Assembly (NCBI GenBank): GCA_018266875.1
Contig: JAFDZR010000017.1
Coordinates: 1 to 38,962, forward strand
Direction of reading: 5' to 3'
DNA from: Bacteroidota bacterium
GTDB taxonomy: Bacteria; Bacteroidota; Ignavibacteria; Tepidaquicellales; Tepidaquicellaceae
Length of the DNA stretch: 38,962 nucleotides
A program made the translations under genes and the position numbers. The notes under the pieces are model-generated. The model did not search any database. It worked only from the letters and a program-made list of their open reading frames with translations, and had not been told where the DNA came from. Shown here piece by piece: positions 18,701 to 25,367 of the stretch; the first letter of the stretch is position 1, and every line of letters starts with the position of its first letter.

Positions 18701-19402
18701 GATCTTCCCAATAATCTTGTCCTTCTGCTTCCGCATGCCCAGGAAGGTCAGGGACCTGAACATTCCAGCGCAAGACTTGAAAGATTTCTGACGATCTGCG
18801 CGGACAACAATATGATAGTTTCAAATGTTACAACTTCCGCACAGTACTTCCATCTTCTCAGAAAGCAGACTAAACACAGAAGAAGAAAACCTCTTGTAAT
18901 AATGACTCCGAAAAGTCTGCTCCGCATGCCCGAAGCCAAATCACCGAAATCAGATTTTACATCGGGAAAATTTTTACAAATAATTGATGATAATGCAGAG
19001 GACAAATCAAGGATCGCAAGTGTGATCATTACAAGCGGAAAAGTTTACTATGATCTTAGGAAATATCAGACCGAAAATGAACACTTTGATACTGCGATAA
19101 TTAGACTTGAACAGTATTATCCTTATAAAAGCGAAGTAATGGAGGAATTGCTTTCAACTTATAAAAATGCTAACAGAGTGATCTGGGTTCAGGAAGAACC
19201 AAGAAACATGGGAGCATGGAATTTTCTCGCTGTATTACTTCAGAATGATCTTGCCAAATGGCAGAAATTATACTGCGTAAGCAGAAAGGAAAGTTCATCG
19301 CCTGCTGAAGGCTCTTTATCCAAATACATGGAAAGCCAGAAAGAGCTTATGCGCAAAGCTTTTTCAACTGATCTGGTTCAGGTATTTGAATTTGACAAAT
19401 GA
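15752..19402 (+). CDS. kgd: fused E2-E1 2-oxoglutarate dehydrogenase (Kgd/OdhA type)
   Basis: 1216-aa multifunctional TCA enzyme. Order: an N-terminal E1-like helix segment (1-50), an Ala/Pro/Ser linker (about 51-90), an E2 succinyltransferase catalytic domain (about 95-330) with active-site DHRIIQGAESG (300-310), then the thiamine-diphosphate E1 part (about 360-1216). E1 motifs are MAHRGRLN (533-540), HGDAAVAGEG (633-642), INNQIGFTTSP and FGYRRLGHNEADEP. No lipoyl domain is present, so it must borrow one from another E2, as Kgd/OdhA does in Actinobacteria. Length is close to mycobacterial Kgd (about 1231). It is a single gene with no sucB or lpd beside it, and no Shine-Dalgarno is visible. 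Confidence 0.95.
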   Translation: MKLEDLTAEQQEKISEFGVNTWYVLELLEDYKKDPDSVSDKWKDLFSDLKINSSNGLKKTTASADKINTSNSSVAAPVNMPQPAEGDEPQIIRGVGAKIIDNMNSSLTIPTATTLRTIPVKVLEENRRIINDFLKKKNGGKLSFTHIIGWAIVKGISLVPVMNYSYTIIDGEPNLVKKKDINLGLAVDLEKKDGSRSLIVPNIKKANRMNFKEFFLAYNDIIDKSRNNKIEISDFQATTITLTNPGTIGTIASTPRLMLGQGAIIATGAIDYPAEYQAVTSEIITTIGISKVMSITSTYDHRIIQGAESGLFLKELSGLLRGDNNFYENIFEDLGIPMTPVKWFVDKTAEDLGKIDNLEEIERQAKAIQLINMFRVRGHLLANLDPLYLKVQYHPELDPSNYGFTVWDYDREFITDGLGGLRTATLRTILDILHQTYCDKIGVEYRHIQDPDQKKWLQDKMEPSRNAVKYSADEKKHILFKLSEAENFEKFIDKKYIGHKRFSLEGSETIIATLDHLLSVATDYSVDEMVLGMAHRGRLNVLANIIGKSMSAIFSEFEGYIDPISSQGSGDVKYHLGASGIYETFNDKNIRVSVASNPSHLEFVNPVVEGIVRAKQMRMKDLERNRIIPVLIHGDAAVAGEGIVAETLNLSQLHGYKTGGTVHIIINNQIGFTTSPIDARSSLYASDVAKMIQAPIFHVNGDDPEATMLVTKLAFEYRMKFNKDVFIDVFGYRRLGHNEADEPAFTQPIMYKTIRNHPSVKEIYTNKLLEEKVITPEEIESFEKKIYDKMNEGHEKVQKFKTDIPLAVTKEEILAVESHYETYVSIERLNEVVKAITTIPEGFHLHPKLRKFIESRKDFLNGEVEIDWAFAEALAFGSLLQEGIPVRLSGQDSSRGTFSQRHIVLTDSENGDEIIPLNYVAPEKALIEPLDSLLSEAAVLGFEYGYSTADPITLVLWEAQFGDFVNAAQVIIDNFIASSYTKWDLPNNLVLLLPHAQEGQGPEHSSARLERFLTICADNNMIVSNVTTSAQYFHLLRKQTKHRRRKPLVIMTPKSLLRMPEAKSPKSDFTSGKFLQIIDDNAEDKSRIASVIITSGKVYYDLRKYQTENEHFDTAIIRLEQYYPYKSEVMEELLSTYKNANRVIWVQEEPRNMGAWNFLAVLLQNDLAKWQKLYCVSRKESSSPAEGSLSKYMESQKELMRKAFSTDLVQVFEFDK

Positions 19403-19478
19403 TAAAATTCATGGAGGGTAAATATTATTTCATTTATGACTGATAAGTCTTTTCCGGAAGTTGTAATTTTCAGAATTG

Positions 19479-20684
19479 TTAAGATTTATTCTGATATTTT
19501 TCCATGTAATAACCCGTAAGTTCCTCTGAAGCTTTAATCATATCATCAGAATTGATTATTAATCCTGGATTTTTTTTCTTTTCCCTGTATCTTTTGTCAT
19601 AATAATCCCTGATCATGATTTCCGTGAATTCAAATACCTTTCCCTGATTCAGCAGTTCAATAAGCTCGTCAAATATTTTATTGCTTAACTGCTGTTTGAA
19701 AAAGTTACCCTTGTTCCTGAAAAGTTCAAGCATCAGCCCGGTACCTTTCTCTTTATCCGAGAAATAATCCTTAACTATTCTTTCTACTCTTTTTTCAAGT
19801 GAACCTGTTATTTTTACGGACGGAGAAATTTCCATTTTTGCATATAATTTCTCCGGTACATCAAATTTTCCTACTCTTTTGCTTTCGCTTTCAATGAGAA
19901 ACGGAAGCAGGGGATAGTCAAATACTGAAATCTCCGAACCGTTGAGTTTGATGCCGGAAAAAATATTATTCTCAAATTCACTCTGACCTGATACTTCGGG
20001 AATTCCTCTGATTTCGTATGGAATCCTTCCGAGCAGACTGGAAAAGTGTTTAGCGGCATTTTCAAGATCAATTACAGGCAATTTATTCTGAACGGATTTT
20101 ATAAGGTCAGTCTTTCCGCATCCCGTAAGACCGGAAATTTCCAAAAGACCGTATTCAAAGGGTTCTGAAGAGAAAAAAATATTTACTGCGTTTCTGAAAG
20201 ACTTGAATCCTGAAATTAAAGTTGCAGTATTAAATCCCAGGTCACTTATCATCTTTGAAAGATATGCGCTGCGTCCTCCTCCTCTCCAGCAGTAAACAAT
20301 TATCTTTTTTTCCGGTGCATTATTATCGGAAAGGAATTTACTCAGGTCTTCAGACTTTGGTCCCGCATAATTAAGCGCAAGACGTACTGCTGCAGACTGA
20401 GAATATTTTTTGTAAATAAATCCGACATTATGTCTTTCTTCATTTGTAAGCACTGGAAAGTTTTTTGAATGAGGGATAGAACTTTCCCGGAATTCATTTT
20501 CTGAACGTGCATCGATCAGTAAAATTTTTTCCGGATAAACGCGAAGACAGGAAAGCAGTTCATCAATCGTGATCTTTTCCGGCTGGTGATCATTCAGAAT
20601 ATCCTTAACCGATAACGAATCGCCGACGTCATTTGCTGTGACCCAGTCGAATATCTCCTTTAAGTTACTGTCTTTTCCGATCAA
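19479..20684 (-). CDS. mnmH: tRNA 2-selenouridine synthase
   Basis: 401 aa (also called selU). It replaces sulfur with selenium at U34 of certain tRNAs, using selenophosphate. The N-terminal rhodanese domain holds the catalytic Cys132 in YCWRGGGRS. The C-terminal half is a P-loop domain with Walker A GLTGCGKT (185-192), and YYDKRYREK near the end matches the family. There are about 45 extra residues before the rhodanese core compared with E. coli. It lies 51 bases downstream of selD on the same strand, so donor and user of selenophosphate are paired. Confidence 0.95.
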   Translation of the reverse strand: MIGKDSNLKEIFDWVTANDVGDSLSVKDILNDHQPEKITIDELLSCLRVYPEKILLIDARSENEFRESSIPHSKNFPVLTNEERHNVGFIYKKYSQSAAVRLALNYAGPKSEDLSKFLSDNNAPEKKIIVYCWRGGGRSAYLSKMISDLGFNTATLISGFKSFRNAVNIFFSSEPFEYGLLEISGLTGCGKTDLIKSVQNKLPVIDLENAAKHFSSLLGRIPYEIRGIPEVSGQSEFENNIFSGIKLNGSEISVFDYPLLPFLIESESKRVGKFDVPEKLYAKMEISPSVKITGSLEKRVERIVKDYFSDKEKGTGLMLELFRNKGNFFKQQLSNKIFDELIELLNQGKVFEFTEIMIRDYYDKRYREKKKNPGLIINSDDMIKASEELTGYYMEKYQNKS

Positions 20685-20735
20685 AACAATTTAAAATTAT
20701 TCAAATTAATTCAAAACAATTCATGTGAATTATAT

Positions 20736-21797
20736 TTAATCATAACTGAATATTACTGTTCCCGGTTTATGCTGCTCTGAACTTTCTGTCACTTCTCCGA
20801 CTACTGCAGCAAAAATGTCGCCGCGTTTGTGAAGCTCAAGCAGCAGTAAATTCGAATGTTCTCTGGGAACTGAAATCAGCAGACCGCCTGAAGTCTGAGG
20901 ATCATACAGAAGATGCTCTCTTATTTTATTGATCTCACCTTCATTCATAACATTATTTTTTGTGTAATCCCTGTTTGATCTGTCACCTCGTGTAAGAAGT
21001 TTTTCTCCTATTGCATGCTCAGCGCCATGGAGTACCGGAAGCTTATTCACAAAAAATCTTAATACAGCTTTACTTGCAGCTGCCATCTGCATAGAATGTC
21101 CCGCAAGTCCGAATCCTGTAATATCTGTGCATGCATTTGCATTACAGAGTTTCATGCATTCTGAGGCATCTTTATTGAGTCTTGTCATTGAAGAAATTAG
21201 CTGTGTGTATGTCGTTTCATCCGGTTCTGAAAATTTGATAACGTTATTAAGTATTCCCGTTCCAAGAGCTTTTGTGAGAATAAGGATATCTCCCGCTTGT
21301 GCTGAATCATTGCCTTTGATATCTTTAGGATTGATTTTCCCCGTGACTGCAAGACCGTATACTATGTTTGTAATGTCAATAGAATGACCTCCGATAATTA
21401 CTGCTCCTGATTCCTTTATCTTATCAGCTCCGCCACGGAGAATTTCCTTTAAAATCGAAAGATCCTCCTTCTGCGGAAAAGCCAGTATATTTAGAGCGCA
21501 GAGAGGAACGCCTCCCATTGCATATACATCACTCAGTGCGTTTGCAGCTGCGATCTGTCCGAAAGTGTAAGGATCATCAACCACAGGAGTGAAAAAATCA
21601 GTTGTCTGTATCAATGCCGTATCTTCCGATATCCTGTATACTCCCGCATCATCCTTTCCTTCGAAACCGACCAGTACATTTTCATTTGTTTCCCATTTAA
21701 TATCTTTCAGAGCTTCAGAAAGTATTTCGGGAAAAATCTTTGCGGCGCATCCTGCCGAAGTCACCATCTGGGTTAATCGTACTTTTTCTTTTATCAT
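20736..21797 (-). CDS. selD: selenophosphate synthase (selenide, water dikinase)
   Basis: 353 aa. It makes selenophosphate from selenide and ATP. The N-terminal loop MVTSAGCAAKI places Cys17 and Lys20 at the catalytic positions known from E. coli SelD (AGCGCK). The catalytic residue is thus Cys, with no in-frame UGA for selenocysteine. Conserved metal-binding and ATP-binding patches follow (DDAGVY, QTTDFFTPVVDDPY, GGHSI, DITGFGLAGH). Downstream mnmH is the likely consumer. The upstream lipoprotein stop is 53 bases away on the same strand, so read-through from the fumarylacetoacetase unit is possible. Confidence 0.97.
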   Translation of the reverse strand: MIKEKVRLTQMVTSAGCAAKIFPEILSEALKDIKWETNENVLVGFEGKDDAGVYRISEDTALIQTTDFFTPVVDDPYTFGQIAAANALSDVYAMGGVPLCALNILAFPQKEDLSILKEILRGGADKIKESGAVIIGGHSIDITNIVYGLAVTGKINPKDIKGNDSAQAGDILILTKALGTGILNNVIKFSEPDETTYTQLISSMTRLNKDASECMKLCNANACTDITGFGLAGHSMQMAAASKAVLRFFVNKLPVLHGAEHAIGEKLLTRGDRSNRDYTKNNVMNEGEINKIREHLLYDPQTSGGLLISVPREHSNLLLLELHKRGDIFAAVVGEVTESSEQHKPGTVIFSYD

Positions 21798-21850
21798 TTC
21801 GTAATGTTAAATGTTTTTAAATTTCAAAAAAAATATTTCTAACTTTATCT

Positions 21851-22696
21851 TTACCTGATGTTATATATGGTCACGTAAGATAATTCGCTGAGGTCTATCA
21901 GACCTATCTGCTCTCCTGTTTTGTTTAAGATGGAAATGTCTTTTATTAGAATTTCTCTTTTTACAATTCCCTCTTTTGAAAAATAATCCGTGAAAATATA
22001 ATTATTATCAGGCAGACTGCTGTTAAAATAAAAATATCTGCTGATAACAGCGCAGCGGAATTTATTCCCGAAAATACTTACATTCTGAAAGCCGGTATAT
22101 TTTTTCCTGATTTTCAGATAATCGCTTGAAAATAAACTCCAGTCTGTATTTAATTCTGCAGGATATTTTAAAACTCTGACCGGCGGATCGTCTATTGTTA
22201 ATAATGTATCGGTATTTGATAAATTTAAATCTGCTCTCAAGAAAATATCTTCAGCGGAATTGAAAATCTTTTTATTGTACTCATACATTATATCTCCTCT
22301 GTAAGGTCCTAGATTTGAACCTGAAAATAAATAAGCTTTTCTTATGAGTCCTGAATCTGTCTGCAAATAATATTCATAAGTAACTGAACTGTGACCCGAG
22401 AGACTGAACTCATTTTTCAGAATCCGTAGTGTATCTGTATAGATAACCGTGTCTGATATGAATTCGGAAATCCCAAAACCTGTTAAAGTATCCTGATTAA
22501 AATAATTTTTTATTGAATCAGGTCTGATATTTACTGTGACATTTTTGGTTGTATAGTACCAGAATGAGTTCAGGGTAAAAGGATATTTGAGGTTAACATA
22601 CTCTTCAGAATTATTCACTCCTGTGGAATTCTGTTCGCATGAATAAAAAGTCACGCAAAGAAAAATCAATATTAGATTTAATAACCGTGAGATCAT
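21851..22696 (-). CDS. lipoprotein of unknown function
   Basis: 281 aa. A lipoprotein signal with TFYSC gives lipidated Cys20. The mature part begins with a segment of the type YPFTLNSFWYYT, then alternating beta strands; beyond the lipobox I see no catalytic motif. It resembles a class of small surface lipoproteins common in Ignavibacteria. It starts 8 bases after the fumarylacetoacetase stop on the same strand, so co-transcription is near certain, but no link to tyrosine breakdown is evident. Confidence 0.75.
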   Translation of the reverse strand: MISRLLNLILIFLCVTFYSCEQNSTGVNNSEEYVNLKYPFTLNSFWYYTTKNVTVNIRPDSIKNYFNQDTLTGFGISEFISDTVIYTDTLRILKNEFSLSGHSSVTYEYYLQTDSGLIRKAYLFSGSNLGPYRGDIMYEYNKKIFNSAEDIFLRADLNLSNTDTLLTIDDPPVRVLKYPAELNTDWSLFSSDYLKIRKKYTGFQNVSIFGNKFRCAVISRYFYFNSSLPDNNYIFTDYFSKEGIVKREILIKDISILNKTGEQIGLIDLSELSYVTIYNIR

Positions 22697-22704
22697 TGTA
22701 AGGA

Positions 22705-23961
22705 TTATTTTGCCGGAAGTATTTTACCTCTCACTTCTCCGAATCCGATTCTGTAACAGTCACCCTGACAATATCCTTTTATGATCAGTTCATCTCCGTC
22801 GCGGAGAAATTTTAATTCATCCCCGCTGGAAAGCTTTATTGGTTCAGATCCTCTCCAGGTAAGTTCAAGCAGACTTCCGTAAGAATATTTATCCGGTCCG
22901 CTGATAGTCCCGGATGCCAGTAGATCCCCGGTTTTCATATTGCATCCGTTAACAGTATGATGAGCAAGCTGCTGATAAATATCCCAGTAAAGATTCTTAA
23001 AATTTGATTCCGAAATTAATTCTTCTTTATCTGAATCTTTTGGTTTTATGTAAACATCAAGTTTAATGTTAAAAGAATTATTCCCTGAACTCTTCAGATA
23101 GGGGAGAGGTTCTGGTTCCTGTTTTTCTCCTCTGATCCTGAAAGGTTCAAGAGCTTCCATTGTAACAATCCACGGAGATATGGAAGTGGCAAAATTCTTT
23201 CCGAGGAAAGGTCCAAGCGGAACGTATTCCCATTTCTGAATGTCCCTTGCGCTCCAGTCGTTTACCAGCACCATCCCGAAAATATGATCGGATGCATTTT
23301 CTATACTTATCGGATCACCGAGTTTATTTCCCTTCCCGATAAAAAAACCCGTTTCAAGCTCAAAGTCCAGTAATCTGCTCGGACCGAATGACGGCATCTC
23401 GGCGTCTTCAGCTTTGGTCTGACCTTTTGGCCTTACAATATCTGTGCCGCTAATCACGACTGAACTCGCTCTTCCGTGATATGCAACCGGTATGTGAAGC
23501 CAGTTCGGCATCAGAGCATTTTCTTTTCCCCTGAACATAATCCCGACATTTGTAGCATGCTGTTTTGAAGAATAAAAATCAGTATAATCCCCGATTTGAA
23601 CAGGCATTTGCATTTTGACATTTTCCATTTTTATAAGACATTCGGATCTGAGTTCTTTATTATCCCTGAGCTTCGGATTATTCTCGTCAAGCAGGGAAGT
23701 AATTATTTTTCTGAATTCCCTGTGAACTTCTTTGCTGCATGACATAAATTCATTCAGTGTTCCGTTTGTAAAAACTTTTTTTCCGGCTGTATCTTCAGAA
23801 TTGATGAGTCCTTTTTTTTCAGCGGCTGTAAGATCAAAGATATAATCTCCTATTGCTGTTCCCGCATGCGGTATTTCATTTTCATCTTTTGCAAATATTC
23901 CGTAAGGTAAATTCTGGAGTGGAAAGTCAGAATCATTTTTTACTTCTATAAACGATTTCAT
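22705..23961 (-). CDS. fumarylacetoacetase
   Basis: 418 aa, matching FAH (about 419-430). It splits fumarylacetoacetate into fumarate and acetoacetate, the last step of tyrosine/homogentisate breakdown. The motif DYTDFYSSKQHATNVG (125-140) gives metal ligand Asp128 and catalytic His135. LDFELETGFFIG carries the two metal-binding Glu residues, and LVNDWSARDIQ the metal-binding Asp. The region VAYHGRASSVV also matches the family. It is the second gene of a unit, starting 20 bases after the stop of the uncharacterised 325-aa gene. hmgA, hppD and maleylacetoacetate isomerase are absent from the window. Confidence 0.97.
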   Translation of the reverse strand: MKSFIEVKNDSDFPLQNLPYGIFAKDENEIPHAGTAIGDYIFDLTAAEKKGLINSEDTAGKKVFTNGTLNEFMSCSKEVHREFRKIITSLLDENNPKLRDNKELRSECLIKMENVKMQMPVQIGDYTDFYSSKQHATNVGIMFRGKENALMPNWLHIPVAYHGRASSVVISGTDIVRPKGQTKAEDAEMPSFGPSRLLDFELETGFFIGKGNKLGDPISIENASDHIFGMVLVNDWSARDIQKWEYVPLGPFLGKNFATSISPWIVTMEALEPFRIRGEKQEPEPLPYLKSSGNNSFNIKLDVYIKPKDSDKEELISESNFKNLYWDIYQQLAHHTVNGCNMKTGDLLASGTISGPDKYSYGSLLELTWRGSEPIKLSSGDELKFLRDGDELIIKGYCQGDCYRIGFGEVRGKILPAK

Positions 23962-23981
23962 TATTTTGGTCTGTAATATAA

Positions 23982-24959
23982 TTAAATAATAAGTTTCAGT
24001 TTCTTGAGATCATCCAAAGGTTCATCAAAACTGCAGCTTCCGAAAGACCTGACAAAGGTGGTTCTGGCAAAATGAATGTCTTTATTCTCAAGTTCAAAAC
24101 CTTTCCAGGTGAATCCGTTTTCAGTGAATTTGAAATTATCCGGAGATTCGTCTTCGAGAAGTTTTTCCATTTCAATATCTGAAATGTTATGTCTTTTCGA
24201 AATTATTCCTGCGGAGAAAACATTAACAAAACCATGCATTTTAGTTCCGATGCCTTCATCAAAATGTCTGAAAGGATGATGAAGTCCTGCTGTAAATTTC
24301 ATTTCAAGATTTCTGTTAAGACAGTGTCTTATGGCATAGGTAATCTGTTCAGAAGAGGGGATAGCTTCTGCAGTAACTCCTCCGGTTCTTAGCTTGAATC
24401 CTGTATCAGAATATTCCTCGTTATGAATCTCAATAGCGTCTGTCATTCCGGCAATGTTCTTTTTCCAGTCTTCGCCGAGTATGCATTCACAATAGAATCC
24501 GGATTTCAAACCGGGATCTGCAACGGAATTATCAGAAGTGTATTTCAGAAAATCAATTATTCGGTCTTTATCATGAGATGAAATTATATCTTCAGGAATC
24601 CTGTATTCAAAACAGTCTGTATTCACCTTTGCTGAAAGCTCATTCCGGAAATCTTTCAGTAGTTCCATATCCGAATTTAAATTAATCTTAAAATTCTCAA
24701 AAGTATCAGAAGCTGTGAGAATTATTGAAAGATATATATCAGGAATATCTTCCTGAATATTATTAATCAGTTTCCTGAGTTCAGGCAGAAGCTTCGCCGG
24801 ACAAATAAATCTTGATAATATATCAGCATATTCTCCGGCGAGATAATCCCGGAAATTATTGAAGGAAGTGCTGAGGTCAAGTTTTGCCGGGGGAAAAAGT
24901 CCGGCATAGTCAATAATTCCGTTTGTAAACAGGGATACGCTTTGTTTAGTCTTTTCCAA
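23982..24959 (-). CDS. uncharacterised, possibly TIM-barrel protein coupled to fumarylacetoacetase
   Basis: 325 aa, no signal peptide, so cytoplasmic. I do not recognise a characterised family. The most conserved-looking blocks are DYAGLFPP (17-24), FKLRTGG (188-194), KFTAGLHHP (221-229) and MHGFVN (241-246). The alternating strand-helix pattern, with charged or His residues at strand ends (KLRTGG, KFTAGLHHP), resembles a TIM barrel with a catalytic or metal site. It heads the fumarylacetoacetase unit and has a 10-bp inverted repeat just upstream of its start. From context it may act in homogentisate or related acid metabolism; this is inference. Confidence 0.75.
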   Translation of the reverse strand: MEKTKQSVSLFTNGIIDYAGLFPPAKLDLSTSFNNFRDYLAGEYADILSRFICPAKLLPELRKLINNIQEDIPDIYLSIILTASDTFENFKINLNSDMELLKDFRNELSAKVNTDCFEYRIPEDIISSHDKDRIIDFLKYTSDNSVADPGLKSGFYCECILGEDWKKNIAGMTDAIEIHNEEYSDTGFKLRTGGVTAEAIPSSEQITYAIRHCLNRNLEMKFTAGLHHPFRHFDEGIGTKMHGFVNVFSAGIISKRHNISDIEMEKLLEDESPDNFKFTENGFTWKGFELENKDIHFARTTFVRSFGSCSFDEPLDDLKKLKLII

Positions 24960-24969
24960 TTTCTTTGAA

Positions 24970-25011
24970 ATTTAGTTTATATCTTAAAATAGTCAATATT
25001 GTAAACTAAAT
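24970..25011. promoter_or_regulatory. 10-bp inverted repeat upstream of the fumarylacetoacetase unit
   Basis: ATTTAGTTTA (24970-24979) and TAAACTAAAT (25002-25011) are exact inverted copies with a 22-base spacer, so the half-sites are 32 bases, about three helical turns, apart. The dyad lies 11-52 bases before the start codon of the 325-aa gene, where a repressor or activator site is expected. The regulator is not in the window. Confidence 0.5.
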
Positions 25012-25136
25012 AAATTTATATTTTAAAGATGAAACTAAAAAACTGTCTTGTGAACATTATTTTGGTTAATAAATCAAAAAGGTAACAGATCAGTTGAATA
25101 TGTATAAATAAGGTGTTGTTCAGTTTTTTCTTTTTG

Positions 25137-25158
25137 TTTTGTTAGGATTTTGTTAGAA
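25137..25158. repeat. 11-bp tandem direct repeat
   Basis: TTTTGTTAGGA (25137-25147) is followed at once by TTTTGTTAGAA (25148-25158), matching at 10 of 11 positions. The one-helical-turn period would suit a regulator binding direct repeats, or the TTTG-rich promoter elements of Bacteroidota. It lies about 210 bases before the beta-helix gene. Confidence 0.4.
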
Positions 25159-25220
25159 TCGGACTTAAATTTATATTTAAGAGAATATCAAAAGTATATC
25201 TAAGTTTAAAATAAAAAAAA

Positions 25221-25239
25221 TAAAGTTTTTGTAACTTTA
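25221..25239. promoter_or_regulatory. 7-bp inverted repeat before the beta-helix gene
   Basis: TAAAGTT-tttgt-AACTTTA is a perfect inverted repeat about 130 bases before the ATG at 25368. It resembles the TAAAGTAACTTTA palindrome at 6251-6263, so a shared regulator is possible. The evidence is weak. Confidence 0.25.
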
Positions 25240-25367
25240 ATCAATTGAAATTTGAATATTATTGGTTTATTTTTAACCTTTAAATATACCATTCATTAAA
25301 AAGAGGAATCGAAAGATTTTTAAATAATGACTTATAAAATTTTTATATAATTAAATAAAGAACGCAG

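Larger units (their letters stand above)
24960..25367. other. 408-base divergent regulatory region
   Basis: Very AT-rich non-coding stretch between the fumarylacetoacetase unit (-) and the beta-helix gene (+). It holds a 10-bp inverted repeat (24970-25011), an 11-bp tandem direct repeat (25137-25158) and a 7-bp inverted repeat (25221-25239), listed separately. The longest open frame I noticed, at 25029, is 18 codons and lacks support. No RNA gene is evident. Confidence 0.6.

Noticed and set aside
20736-21797. SelD as a selenoprotein with in-frame UGA
   Set aside because: The catalytic position is encoded as Cys17 and the frame has no internal stop.
25029-25085. 18-codon open frame in the divergent region
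   Set aside because: No ribosome-binding site, no conservation evidence and very AT-rich content.
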